NCBI GenBank assembly: GCA_963971405.1
Contig: OZ020485.1
Span: 2,666,001 to 2,730,000, forward strand
Source of the DNA: Psococerastis gibbosa
Taxonomy: Eukaryota > Arthropoda > Insecta > Psocodea > Psocidae
DNA: 64,000 nt
Direction: 5' to 3'
Positions 1-11,479 of this stretch are shown piece after piece. A program made the position numbers and the translations under genes. The first letter of the stretch is position 1, and each line of letters begins with the position of its first letter. A model generated the notes under the pieces. It searched no databases, was not told the DNA's origin, and saw only the letters and a program-made list of their open reading frames with translations.

Positions 1-1227
1 AACCAAAAGTAACATTTTCAAACACTTCTTGTACAAAATACTTGTAAATGCTGTAAATTTGAGATTTCTCTGGCCAATGATTTAAGAAAACACTAGCTTT
101 ACAAGTTTGTATATGCAAACACAGGGCGCAATTTCCAGCTTGTTTTTTTAAGGTACCGTACATTTACCGTTTCCGCCCTCATTACCATACTTTAAGGTAC
201 GCTTCTTGTTAAGAGACAATCTTATATAAGTGAACAAAATCCAATTTGACAGAATATACTCGTACAAGGTATATCTCAAAGGAAATGGAAGGAATGTTCC
301 TCTACGATTTGACAAACACGTATAGTGTGTAGCCGTCACTTGTCACCAGAACATCGTATGATTACCGTATAGGAATCCGGCCGTCATACCAAGTTGAATC
401 CAGCGGACCAGAGCAGGTTCAAAGCTGCAGATAACTTGGTTGTGTGCACAGTGCCGGTAGGGAAACATGGTAGGACTTGTCCTGGTCACCTCCGAACTAA
501 TCGTGTGACTTGACTGTGTTTCCCAAGTGGTTCGGAATCCACTATAATCAGGAGGTCCACTGTCCTATGGGCTGGCGTAGGACAGTCAAGTCGGGGTCGC
601 TCTATAGGCCCAAATATGAGGCCTAAGTCGTTATTAACCCGACGAACACCACTACTATCGTATAGGAACACATACTATGCATTATACAGTATACTAAAAT
701 GAAGAGAAACGTTGAAAGGAATCGCATCTATTGCAATTTATAACTCAAGGATCAATATCATTTTCTTGTGAAATAGGAATAATAGCCTATTGCTTCAAAA
801 AAATATACACCTGTATGGTGGGGCTTTCGGAGGAACCGTAAGTATTTAAAAAATGCCAGCTATGAAGTATCCTACAGGCTGCGTAGAACATGTGGGCACA
901 CCTTCCTCGTCCTTGTCTTGGGATGCAAATGAAGACGAGTGCATTGACATGAGGTATATAAAGGTACTGTACCTATTGTGCGGGGGTTTGTCAATCAAGT
1001 TCAGGTGCAGCCTGCCACGTGTCTTTACACCTAACCAATACAACACAATAGAATGAGCACACAATACTTAGCTTATGAGTCGTAAGATTTAGTAGATATT
1101 AACAAACCGTTCCCCCAGAGGTAGCAGACGAAAAAGTCTGGGCGTCAAATGGGCGAAAACGGTGAAAGAGAAAGAGATGGAGAGAAAAGGGTGATGACAA
1201 AAAAGTCCAAAGCCAACGGATTATCAA
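1..1227. other. Unique-looking non-coding DNA
   Basis: AT-rich sequence with no recognisable gene, transposon terminus or RNA gene. Short open frames on both strands overlap one another and show no conserved motif. I see no structure to annotate. Confidence 0.4.
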
Positions 1228-1396
1228 ATAAAATAAATAATGACTTTTTGTTCTATTACTAACGGAGTAATAAAGCCCTCTCTTACACTCAACTAGCGAA
1301 GGCCCGGGACTACCTGCTTTACATGCAGAAAATGTAGCAAGTGTAGGACTCGAACCAACTACCAAGTCAGAGTCCGTACCAATACTCCACATCTTC
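1228..1396 (-). repeat. tRNA-derived SINE, family S1, copy 1
   Basis: Read on the minus strand, this has a tRNA-like head (a 'GTATTGGTACGG' D-arm-like box and 'GGTTCGAGTCC', which fits an RNA polymerase III box B). A body with 'AAAGCAGG' and 'CCCGGGCCTTC' follows, then a tail 'AACAAAAAGTCATTATTT'. The same order of blocks occurs at about 6,194-6,388 (plus), 43,985-44,190 (minus) and 61,957-62,165 (plus), which defines a dispersed family. SINEs of this kind depend on a LINE for movement. An open frame running through this copy on the minus strand is a by-product of the repeat, not a gene. Confidence 0.6.
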
Positions 1397-1651
1397 TGAC
1401 TATGATTATAGGACACTATACCAAAATAGGTGCAAGTGAAAAACATATATAATAAGAGTGGTGTATGCAATGTATTGGGGCAATTATTTCTTCAAAACTA
1501 AAACTTTGCAGGGAAAGCAACACCAAAAATCTGGCTCGAGCTAAATGTACAACAGCATAGCTAAAGTCAGAAAGAACCGTCCAGCAGTAGCATTATCAGT
1601 TATTTCATGGCTTGTTTCTTGCTTTCCTATTTATTCGTTACACATTAGTAA

Positions 1652-1765
1652 AAGGAAAGATTTTGTGATGGACGAAATTTTCGATTCCGAGATTTCAACG
1701 GATTTACACGTTTTCAGAAAACGAAACAAGTGTGCTTTTTGTTGTGAAATATCTGTCTGTCGATT
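1652..1765 (+). repeat. R1 interspersed repeat, 5' fragment
   Basis: Matches the first ~110 bases of the ~0.85 kb R1 family (full copies at 12,480 and 14,759): 'GTGATGGACGAAATTTTCG', the 'ATTTCAACGGATTTACACG' block and a 'CTGTCTGTCGATT' run. It is degraded and truncated. Confidence 0.5.
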
Positions 1766-2159
1766 GGACAGTCGATCGATGGATTTCCATGATATTCGGC
1801 AGATACTCATAAGCTCATAAATTGTTCGTGTTTTTGATATGATAAATATTAGAGTGGAGTGTGAAGCAATGAATGATCGATTCCTTGATTTGATGTCTAT
1901 CACCATTTTATATAGCAGCCGACAGGCATAGGCCGTACACATGATTTCCTTGATCTATAAAATTAAGGTAAAACTGGTGTGAGTTAGAGTAAAATTTAGA
2001 GATGTGTGGGGGCAAAATTACCATTTTACCACACTTTTGCCCGAAGCCTATGCTAATTTCTACAATATGCGCACGTTGAAACAACTTTATGAGGTAAAGG
2101 TTTGCAGCCTACTTACAAACCTTCGCAAACCTCTTTGCCTATCAACCTATTAAAAACTT

Positions 2160-2720
2160 TTAATTTTACAGACGAATCATAGTCATAATCATAAAAGTGG
2201 AAGGAGGAGCCGGGCGTCTCCCCCGGGGGGAAAGTTGTGGAAATATCGGCCCGAAATACAGGTATAGTTCACGCAAAATTAGAAAAGTATGGACATGGAA
2301 TGTTTTGATCCTGTGCAACACTGTAAAAATATTCTTTGCACAAATTTTGTTATGCCTTGCATCCAATGCAACAAATTACCGTAACACAAAATGGCAAAAT
2401 GGTGCAAAAAATATTTTTATAGTGTTGCACAGGATCCAAACATTCCACGTCCATACTTTTCTCATTTTGCGTGGACTATACCTGTAGATGGATATAAGTG
2501 ATATAACTGCAAATAAAGGGCCCCACAGGTCTCGTCCGGGATTCTTTTTTAAATAAGACCAGTGAAGGCTTACATATTTTAACAGAAGTAAAGTTTCACA
2601 GAACAATACTTATTAATATTACTCTAAATGAAGGGTCTGGGGGCCTCCCCCGGGGGAAAGTTGAATAATATTTCGGTGCGAAATATTGGTGTTTTACGCA
2701 TTTTGACGGAAAACAAACGA
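2160..2720 (+). repeat. GC-rich 'CCCCCGGGGG' interspersed repeat
   Basis: Two diverged units, each with a self-complementary GC block (CTCCCCCGGGGGGAAAG near 2,217 and CCTCCCCCGGGGGAAAG near 2,643). A 'GAAATAT...GCGAAATATTGG' stretch and 'TTTTACGCATTTTGACGG' follow. The same unit recurs at about 8,510-8,720, 19,790-20,160, 23,520-23,960 and inside both 1.9 kb hAT-like copies. The foldback at 2,258-2,485 is embedded in it. Confidence 0.5.
2258..2485. repeat. Foldback (inverted repeat, arms ~95 bp)
   Basis: The left arm starts ACAGGTATAGTTCACGC and the right arm ends GCGTGGACTATACCTGT. The two are near-perfect reverse complements for about 95 bases each, with a short AT-rich loop near 2,356-2,390. 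No target-site duplication is evident. It may be an inverted duplication of the surrounding repeat rather than an inserted MITE. Confidence 0.55.
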
Positions 2721-3269
2721 AGACTTACATAGGTGTCATAAAAGTGCAAACAGTAAATATGCCTACTCTAATCAAATAGGATGTAGGGAACCCAAGTTTA
2801 ACCTTATACCTCATAATTCTATATACGTATCCTTATTCTTTTATGGTGCATTTTGTCATAAGAAGCTAATTCTATCCAGTACTTGGTCAAAACTAAAATG
2901 AGCAGGTAGGCTGACCACGACAGTGTCACTCTACAACGGACTTCAGAGTTATGTCCTGGCTATAAGACTCCTGTTAGCAATTTTTCGGAAATCCAACGGT
3001 ACCAAGATCTTAATTGGAGGTTAAGTCATGTGACGATTAAGGAGAACTGTGAACAATGCGATACAGTGGGCAGTGGCAATGTAATGTCCTCGCAAAATGG
3101 ACCTAATAAGCGGCCCATGCGCATGAGAAAGCAGTCTGCGAGAACAAAGGCTCGCAGCTGGACCAATGGCAGTATGATTGGGTAATTTGGAACAGAACGG
3201 CAGAAACGATGTATGCAGAGCAGCTGGTGGGCGGGACCTGGACGTGTGGCCGCTGTCATGCCAGGTCTA

Positions 3270-3622
3270 CCTGGAATGAGGCCAAATAGGACATACAGAG
3301 AGGCCAGACCAGCCGCTGCAATTGCTACGAGTGCGTTCAAATTCAAATTAAATAATAAGTCGGTCGGGACTGTTTGGTGGCACCTATTTGTCCCGTCCGC
3401 AATTAGGCTAAATAGAGACTTAATACACATAGAGGCAAACCAGTAACCAGTAACCAGAATTACAAAATCAAACGTCAGAGGAAGTATTAATAGTAGAGCC
3501 TTCAATGAGATGACATAAGTGAGATGAAATGTTCCTCTACGTTTGTATGTGGCAAATGGCTGTTGATATAGAGCAGTTTCCCTAGGCGTGAAAAATGCCA
3601 CGCTTGTGGCCAAATGCTGGTA
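3270..3622 (-). CDS. Candidate exon of an unidentified membrane protein
   Basis: A minus-strand open frame runs about 195 codons, from 3,613 to 3,026, with no internal stop. Its first ~110 codons look protein-like. A charged amphipathic start (AFFTPRETALYQQPFA, then YKRRGTFHLTYV) leads into a hydrophobic stretch of about 25 residues (LKALLLILPLTFDFVILVTG) and a second one (about residues 92-113, ALVAIAAAGLASLYVLFG). I see a possible splice acceptor (CTACCAG, near 3,623) and a possible donor (CCAG/GTAGAC, near 3,270). Beyond that donor the reading looks random. No ATG opens the frame, so it would be an internal exon. I do not recognise the family. A chance open frame in a locally GC-richer patch remains possible. 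Confidence 0.3.
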
Positions 3623-3664
3623 GATGCCCCCAATAATGGGTCCCGTATTTAAGTGAAGAGACTG

Positions 3665-3775
3665 CTTTTTTTTTTATTTTTAAACACTTTTTGAGTTCCT
3701 GGGACCTAAAAACATGTAATTCCGTTGAAACTATCACATAAGCTTTCCTTATACTACGGTATAATTAGGAAATAG
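3665..3775 (-). repeat. R1 interspersed repeat, 5' fragment
   Basis: Reverse complement of the R1 start: 'GAGTTCCTGGGACCT', 'TGTAATTCCGTTGAAA' and 'AAGCTTTCCTTATACTACG' are all shared with the long R1 copies. The fragment is truncated. Confidence 0.5.
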
Positions 3776-3789
3776 GAATGCAAAATTCC

Positions 3790-5835
3790 TTATTGTGATC
3801 CAGGGGAGGCCAAAATCTCTTGTTATTAAGGAGAGCTCATGGAATCTAGAAATGGGTCCAACACAGACGTACGATTATGGTAACGGTCAACTGCTCTGCC
3901 ACTGCATTCTTTCTTGTAACATACAGCCAATCAGACAAGAGCTCACACAGTGACTGACCAATCAGTGCCTGTTGTTCCACAATGCACAATGTCAGTAATT
4001 AATAATTATATACAAACTAAATGCTCATTAAATTAATTACAAATTACATGCATTTGACGCGCCTGTTTTAGCAGAAAATTAACAAAATTACAGTTGTTAC
4101 GAAATTATAAATTCCGAGTAAAAATTTGTGTAATTCGAGCAATATAAGTTAGTTCACTCATGTCATCATCTAAAACGAGAAATCTGATCCTTTTGTGATC
4201 AGGATGGCCAGGAATAGAGAACTAGGTATGAGGTTCGATACTCAACGGAAAAATGTCTGCCTGGCCTAGGACGTTTAATGGCACTGAGAAAACGCGGCCG
4301 TTGGACATCATACTGACAATAACATCCCATATAAACGCGAGCTATGAGAGCAGTCGACAGGGCTATTCCCTCATCGGATTTTCAAACCGTTGTGGAGGGG
4401 GGGGGGTGGTGTTTATTATCCTTCATTGATGACTACATACCGTCTATATTTTGTAGTACGGTACTACAACTAGCATTACGCATTCTACCTTACTTGGCTC
4501 GGATTTCCGTAACTATAAATAAAAACCAAGTTATGACGTTGATATTGGGAAATTTACCTAGAAAAAGAATAAGAATAAACGTATAGCTTGAATGAAATGG
4601 CAAGGTGTATATCCTACATGACCAATTGTGGTGAGCTACCCGTATAGGCTCCATAATATGTACACATGACTGTGGTTCACTTTCAGTGTTTTCTTTTTCA
4701 ACCGCTCAACTTTCCAAGTCATAACAATTGCTAATTTTACTTTATTTATTACATTTGTGGTGTCAGGCTTAATTGAATTAGGAATAAAAAAAGTTAATAA
4801 ATATACCTAACAATACATCGGAAATTTTGTTGATTGAATTTACGTAAGTAAGTATAAATTTCTATTTTCCATGTCTCACAAACAGGCGTTTAGTGTATTT
4901 AAAGTTGAGTGGACCAACAAAGATGATTTTGACGACGAAAATCTGAAGGTGACCAAACCGACACTGGGCGACAGTGTGTGCATGTGTTTGCCTGAGCTGG
5001 GGGGCAAACGCCCGCATTTCCAGGAGATGGTCTTGCTCTTGCCCTGGTTATATTTTCATCTTCCTATTTGGCTGATCCGCGGTGCAGAGGTCTTAGCTAG
5101 TGCTAGAGAAAGATTGGTGGCTACGAGTTTAATATAATGAGTTTGTACCTATATACATATATAGCATTACCATAGGAAAGTTTTTCGCAAGTTAGTACGA
5201 GCAACACTTATGGTTACAAGCATAGGAAAACTGTTACCATCACCATTTCCAATGGATTGCAATTTGATTATGCTTTTGGATGGGGTAAAACTTGGTGTCT
5301 CACAATTTTATCGAATAACACCTGTTGTCCGTGATCGGATTTAAGCTGACTGTGTAGTAAATAGGGCTCGTAAGCCATAAATTATTTTAAATCCACTTTT
5401 GCATGACCTTGTGTACGGTATACAGTAGTCAGTAGGTATAGGTTTCAGAGAAATGGACATTATAGGTACAATTTAGATACTTATCATTGCGGTCAGCCCA
5501 CAGCGTGTTCAATACCTAATACCTGTACCTAAACACATCTAACTGTTCGCATTAAAATTAGCCTGAGGCAAACAGTAAAGGTGCCAGGTAAACCCAGGTT
5601 TCTGCTTAACACACATTGCACTAAATTCAATTTAGTATAACTACTACAATAATTAGCCTAGCCTACCCTCGTATATTGGGTTCAAAATTAATTAGAATAA
5701 AATGAAACGCTCCAAATAAGGGGACCCGTATAAGCAAATGATGAAAGCTACGTGGTCTTATCAGGTACAGGATTCTGGAATATTTCAGTATGGAAAAGAA
5801 TTGTTATGGAACCTGAAAGGGAAATGGTATGTGCC
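3790..5835. other. Non-coding DNA with one weak open frame
   Basis: No transposon terminus or RNA gene seen. An 88-codon plus-strand frame at 4,871-5,137 begins MSHKQAFSVFKVEWTNKDD and has a plausible acceptor-like 'CACAAACAG' just inside it. It matches no family I know, so I do not call it a gene. Confidence 0.3.
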
Positions 5836-5839
5836 TTAA

Positions 5840-5938
5840 GGTAGCGGGCGGCATCGTAAAAGCCATCATTAGGCCGCACGGTAGCTGTATTTACCGACAT
5901 TGTTGTAATTAGTTGCCATGGAATGCGGTGCTGCTACC
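5840..5938. mobile_element. Possible small MITE flanked by TTAA
   Basis: The ends are GGTAGCGGGCGGCAT and, reading inward on the other strand, GGTAGCAGCACCGCATT. Both sides are flanked by TTAA (5,836-5,839 and 5,939-5,942), the target used by piggyBac-type elements. The terminal match is short and imperfect and no second copy is visible here, so the call is tentative. Confidence 0.25.
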
Positions 5939-6193
5939 TTAAATTCAGTAGAACAGGAAAATGCAATTAAATGGGAAGTAGAGCAATACAATAGCCCCCC
6001 ACACGCCGCTAACCTAAAATAGCCCGTTCGTTTGACATGTGTGGTTTTCTCGGGCAGCTTCCAGTGTCAAGTGTTGGTAAACCTATTGCAAGTGGAATCT
6101 TGTATGGTTTTGAGGGCGAGTCGTTCATCACTTCCCACAGGCCGTGCTACAATACATCGTAAATTTCAAATTTCAAAAAATGAACGCTGCATC

Positions 6194-6388
6194 AGAACAT
6201 GTAGTGTGGTGGTATGGTACTTTCACCCAAACAGTTGTTGGTTCCAGTCCCGCACTTGCTCTATTTTCTGACCATGCTTCAAGAGCACGTAAAGCAGGCG
6301 TTCCCGGGCCTTCCAAATTTAGTGTAACAGAGGGATTTATAGCCCTAACTCCTCTAGGTTGGTTCAGCAATAAAATAGTCATTATTTA
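6194..6388 (+). repeat. tRNA-derived SINE, family S1, copy 2
   Basis: Same block order as the other S1 copies: 'ATGTAGTGTGGTGGTATGG' head, 'GGTTCCAGTCCCGCACTTGC' box-B-like segment, 'TTTTCTGACCATGCTTC', 'CCCGGGCCTTCC', 'GCCCTAACTCCTCTAGG', and a tail ending GTCATTATTTA. Short open frames on both strands here are repeat-derived. Confidence 0.6.
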
Positions 6389-6399
6389 TTGAAGAGGTA

Positions 6400-8085
6400 A
6401 TGATAGTTATAGACTAAATATACGATATTAGTAACACCTAGATTCAATACGATTTATTATTTTCTCAAGTTAGCATGGAATATTTTATAAACGTCATTGG
6501 CTATAGTTGCAATGTATTGTATTGTCATTTATGCATCATACTGTATCATCAACAAATCATAATGAATGAGCCACTCCATTTTCAATAAAATATTTCTGTG
6601 CATTTTTTACCCAACGCCGGCCATGATGGATAAACTACCGTACAATAGTTACAATAGTACTGGTAGTTACCGGCAACACAACATTTTTAAAATTTCACAG
6701 GCTAGTACAAAATTAGTAAACCGTACCGGATTCTGCGTCTGACCTGGATGTAGGTGGTAACTTTATCGTATTTTGACTTGCTACCATCACTTTCATGAAG
6801 CAGAGAGTTTGTATTGATGTGCCCAGCCATCGCGATGTAAGTTAACGAGCGTCCTCTCCAACTAATAAACCCATGGAAAGCTGATTAAGAATACCTTACG
6901 TTACGTAACCTGTCACTCGTTCAGCACATTATTTTCGGGTGACAATAGCACCTACAGTAGGTACCTGGTACTGAATCAAGTCACTTGTTCCATTCACCTG
7001 CGCGGATTTCCAAGAAACTGCTCCCCACGCGGAACATCGCCCCTCGGAATGACAATACAATCACCTGACAACCTCAGACAACCTGTCATTAGCGCCTCTA
7101 GGAGGTGGAAAAGTAGGTATTGCAAACGAGGCACTATACCAGGCACCACTAGTGCCTCTAGGAAAAACGGCTAAAGTAGGCATAGGTGCAGTCAGCAAGT
7201 CGGACAATGGCGTGCGTCACTGCAAACAGGGAGAACTATTCAAAAGAAACCTGCAAATTTACAAGGCAAAAGGAATTTCTATCCCCCCTCTCTCTTTATT
7301 GAGTTTACAGAATAATGCGCCCTGCAGCATGAGCAATATTTGTATATATGTTTTCAGGAAATATAAATGTATGCCATTATATTGTATTGTATAAAGGGAT
7401 TTTAGTTGTGTCGAACATTGGCTCCGGCCCTATAATGTAGACATTCGTCTGTGTCATCGTCCGCGATTCCGTTTTCCATAGCTTGTGTCAACATGCATCC
7501 CTCCATACTAGATAGAATGATTGGGAACACATAATATTTCACCTTTCTCAATCACATAGACTGACTTGTTGTTTGCATGGGTAGCTGTGCTTATGGAGAC
7601 CAATTCGCAGAGGTACCGGGTGAGAACCTGAGGATGTTGTGGCCAACCGCACAGGATGGTCCGCTAACCACAGGGCACACACCAAACCCGACACCCAGCA
7701 TACCTAACGAGTGCAGGAAAGAGATATTGGATATTGGAAACGGTTAACGGGCTATTAAATGTACAGTAGACAAAAGTAGCCTATTTCAATCAGCGGCAAT
7801 CGGACGCCCTCAAAGCCCTATTTTTAAAGTAAAAAAAATATCGACCAACGAACGAGCTGTAAATGAGATGTCGTGAAGTAAAAGAAGGCGATTTTCTAGG
7901 GGGGGGGGGGGGCGAATGACGCTTTCGGCGCCCTTCCAGAACTTGTCTCATATACCATCATGTATTTTAGGCTATCATAACTGCCGGCGGCCATAAAGAC
8001 TTCTAGGAAACTTCAAAAACAATATGTGGAGGGAAGTCAATACTTACATTTTAATAGGAAATGAGTACCTAACATTACAAGTGAA
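6400..8085. other. Non-coding DNA
   Basis: Mixed AT-rich sequence with a G homopolymer near 7,900-7,912. No gene, RNA gene or mobile-element ends recognised. Confidence 0.35.
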
Positions 8086-8505
8086 AGAATCGGTCCATGT
8101 TTACTCGAACATGCTTTCCAATTTATAAAGTAGTAAATGGACATAATGGTTCCTTTCATTGTAAATAATTTCCCTATGGTTAAATTTCGGATCTCTCGGG
8201 GAAGGGGGGCGGGGAGGTTAGGATATTAAAAACTCAATTGCATATTCTGGAACGAACAGACCAATATATTGTAACAGTAGTAACAATGTCAGGGCAGCCA
8301 ATGTATTTTTAATTTTGTTTAAAAAATTTGTAATGTAATTTCTTCAAAAAAGAATTTTTTGCCCAGAACCAAATATTTTTTTTGGGAAAACAACCTGTTT
8401 GGTTTTGTAGCTCTATTGAACACCTAAAACATATCTGAAGGTAGAAATCATCGATCGACAGGTTCCGGAGAAAAATGATTTTTTAGTCATTTTTCATGAA
8501 CATTT
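8086..8505 (-). repeat. R1 interspersed repeat, old 3' half
   Basis: Starts 'AGAATCGGTCCATGTTTACTCG' (in two parts, AGAATCGGTCC then ATGTTTACTCG), the degraded R1 3' terminus read in reverse. It continues through 'GGTTAAATTTC', a G-rich tract, 'GGAAAACAACCTG' and 'GTAGAAATCATCGATCGA'. It then passes without a break into the GC-rich repeat at 8,510. It is more diverged than the other long copies, so it is an older insertion. Confidence 0.55.
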
Positions 8506-8509
8506 ATTG

Positions 8510-8720
8510 GAAAATATAAGTGCAAAATAGTGGGGTGTTACGCATTTTAACAGCAGTAAATTATAGATTTTTTGAAGCTTACAAAGGAATGCATACGGTA
8601 AATGGTTATAGACATTGCTGGAAAGAGGGGGGCCCGCGGTTCTCCCCCGGGGGAAAACTTTGAAAATATAAGTTCTAAATTGTGGGGTTTATCGATTTTT
8701 ACAGCAGTAAAATTTATAAT
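8510..8720 (+). repeat. GC-rich 'CCCCCGGGGG' interspersed repeat
   Basis: Unit with 'GGAAAATATAAGTGCAAAAT', 'GTTACGCATTTTAACAGC', a central GGCCCGCGGTTCTCCCCCGG block and a second 'GAAAATATAAG...TTTTACAGCAGTAAAAT'. It shares order and spacing with the copies at 2.2 and 19.8 kb. Confidence 0.5.
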
Positions 8721-9234
8721 TTAGACATGGAAGACATATTCATGTTACCATCGTTCATTCGCTTTTTCTTTTTGGTCCTCCTTTCAGTGGGTAATTCTCT
8801 GCTATTTCGGTCGCCCTTGAAATTGAATCCTCGGCTAGGAAAAAAAAAGAAAATTAAAAAGACTTCCCGCCTTTCCAAGAATAATATCAAAGATTCAAGA
8901 TGAGTAATTGCATTGTCAATGGGCAATCCTGGTTTTTGGAGCGCCTTCTGAACCATGTCCACCTCGCATAGAAATTTTATTCTATAGTGTTCATCTCATC
9001 ATTGATTAAATTTAAATAAAGAAAACAATAACAAACCAAACGTCAAAAACAAAAGGTGTCATTAATCAGTAGTTGCAGCAGAATTGAATTTTATTGTCCA
9101 CGCCACGCCATAATTTTCCCACGCCCACCAAAAAAGTTTGTTTCTTCTTTCTTTCAATGCGGACTAAACTTAAAATAATTGTTTATATTAAAACAAATGA
9201 TACATTCCTTTATTTGCTCAATAAATTTTTGTTT

Positions 9235-9310
9235 CCTCTCTTCTTGGCGCCCCTTCTTATCGGGCGCCGGGCGGACCGCCCCCCGCCCCCCGCCCTCGCT
9301 ACGCCACTGA
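9235..9310 (-). mobile_element. hAT-like element terminus (truncated)
   Basis: Read on the minus strand this begins CAGTGGCGTAGCGAGGGCGG, matching the CAGTGGCGTAGCCA terminus of the intact element at 22,796. A GGCGCC-rich segment follows. I find no partner terminus or TSD, so it is either truncated or its other end is too diverged to see. Confidence 0.35.
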
Positions 9311-9825
9311 CTACATCAAAATGTATAGGCACGTTTCTTATAAATAATTTTTACACCCGGCCGGTTATTTCCTCTACTATTGCCTCTTAACCGAGTTGTG
9401 TTTGTGGCGCCTTCACCCACCCCTTTTTTCCAATTTCGAATTTGAACTGAGTTTTCCCACTTTACCACAGGATAGTGAGTATCGTAGGCATCTCTACTGA
9501 GTCATCGGCGTAGCTTGTTAAATACAGCGCTTCATGGTGTAGTCTGACTTATTACGACTTGTCGAAGTGAATAACAATCCGAACGCTGCCCATCCTGCTG
9601 TTTCTGTGTTCGAAGGTCTCAATGACCGTGTACATGATAGGAGCCTACCAAAAAACAGAATGTGCAAAACATTTTGTGGTCTGATAGGAGTTGGTAAGTT
9701 GGTGAGGCGGTTGTTGAGGGACGAATCATTCCCGGAGTAAGAGTAAGTAATCTAATCTAGTCAAGGCTAATGAGTGTGAGCGGCCTTGCAATGGAATCGA
9801 GCCGTCCAGGGTTAGAAACACCACT

Positions 9826-10085
9826 GAACAAAATACTGCAGCATGTAAGGAGATGAGATAGGGTTCTGTATATATACGCATAGACGGCGCGGAATGCCTC
9901 AAGAATGGACAAAGAGTGTATGCAATGTTAGGCACCCCACTGAGCAGTCTACATGCAGGGGGGCGTCTGTAACGTTATGTGTACGCCACTGAGCAATCTA
10001 GTGGAGCTTGTAAGAAGATGAGATAGTTGTATAGAAGGTGTCCTCGACTGTACAGACGGCGTGGAATGCCTGAAAGGAATGCCTC
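9826..10085 (+). repeat. Degenerate tandem duplication (~165 bp offset)
   Basis: The blocks 'GTAAGGAGATGAGATAG' and 'AGACGGCGCGGAATGCC' recur about 165-175 bases later as 'GTAAGAAGATGAGATAG' and 'AGACGGCGTGGAATGCC'. 'CCACTGAGCAGTCTA' and 'CCACTGAGCAATCTA' repeat about 50 bases apart in between. This is an old local duplication with no coding evidence. Confidence 0.4.
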
Positions 10086-11380
10086 GATAATGAAACCTTG
10101 TGCACAGACCAGCTTTTTGTCACTACACGTCAAAATCCATCAGTTTGGCCTTAAACAGATTGAGACCTTGGGGGCTGCGATAGAGACTTGTTTTTTGATA
10201 CAACAATCCAAAATTAAATGTCTGAAAAGAATGGGTTGATGGGAAATGCTCCATTGGCATCCGCTGACCAAGTTTTTTTCGTGCGAAATTATGTTTGGCT
10301 GAGCTCGCCGTCAGTTTGGCATTTTACAGAATTGAAGACCTTGGGCGCGAAATCTTGTCGTCTTTTCCTCGAATCATAGCCTATAACGCGCGAAAATATG
10401 CAATGTTTGTCATGTGCAATGGACTGTGGGCCAGTGTCAGAAACATCGCTTAACAAAGCTAGGAGGGAGGGGGGCTGTCAACAATGTACAGCCGCCTTTT
10501 CCCCTACCACGAAAGGCAAGATACCCACGGCCATAACTGTTGGAAGGCAACTTTTTGCGTGTATTACTTCGACCTTCCAGTTAATAGTCGAGTCCTCCCC
10601 CTCCCTTTATAAGTTATGCCTCTCTACTGTATCCGCGCCTGGCGTTATAAAATTATATGACGGCGTTGGGAGTTCACAAAGGTTGAGGGCTGGCCAGATA
10701 CCGCCCGGGGCGTACAGCATTACGGCGCAGGAATGCGGCCCGGCCACATAGCGCCAGTACTAGTTCATATGTTGGTACAGCTGTTAGAATCTACACACTG
10801 ACAGCTGCCCGAAAACATGCCTAGGAACACTGGATACGATAGGTCCGAGATACCTGGCTGATAATATACCTGGAGGAGTAGCAGATAGGGACTCTGGTCC
10901 ATATAGTAAGGTGTACAATAAGGCCCGGCCACACAGCTCCATTGCTGTTAGAACACTACCGAGGGTACATCTCAAATATTCGAATGTTTACATACTGTAG
11001 GTACGTACATAGTATTCAATATTACGCTAGACAGCCCGATTATAATAGAGAAGAGCCCCATACCAGTTCATACTTTGGTACATAGCAGTTAGTAGCTACT
11101 CGTATTATAAGGAAAACAGAAGGACAGAGGGCTCCCGGCAGTCTACAAGGTCGATATTGCCATGATCATCGCTAATTTTCGATATAAGTGGTATTAAAAG
11201 AAGACGAAGTAGGCCTACTGTACGTACTTATACATACTATATAGTAGTAGTAAATATACAGTACAGTATGCACTGCAACTGTAACAACCTTGTTAGTCCT
11301 TGCAACACCAAAAGGATAAGGTCGCCAAGACCGGTTTACTTGTTCAGCGCCCCTGGGCCTCTAATACTAAACATACCCCC

Positions 11381-11463
11381 AAGCGGCTGCAATAGATCTC
11401 AAAGGTCGACGCAACGAACCTTACCTTAAGGAGGCACCGCAAAAAAAAAAAAAAAAAAAAAAA
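11381..11463 (+). mobile_element. Short retrocopy with poly(A) tail and direct repeats
   Basis: About 60 bases of non-A sequence (starting AAGCGGCTGCAATAGATC, ending GGAGGCACCGC) run into 26 consecutive A residues (11,441-11,466). The unit is flanked by the 12-base direct repeat AAACATACCCCC at 11,369-11,380 and 11,464-11,475. Poly(A) plus a ~12-base TSD is the signature of LINE-mediated target-primed reverse transcription. The source transcript is not identified. Strongly 5'-truncated LINE/SINE RNA or a small RNA are both possible. Confidence 0.6.
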
Positions 11464-11479
11464 AAACATACCCCCTCCC

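Noticed and set aside
1099-1470. 123-codon minus-strand frame
   Set aside because: It overlaps a SINE S1 copy for most of its length and has no domain-like pattern.
10398-10751. 117-codon plus-strand frame
   Set aside because: Starts with ATG in a GC-richer patch, but composition is irregular and no motif or splice context supports it.
11381-11440. Resemblance of 'GACGCAACG...AACCTTACC' to small-subunit rRNA
   Set aside because: Only two short words match from memory and the intervening bases do not. The stretch is too short to call an rRNA fragment.
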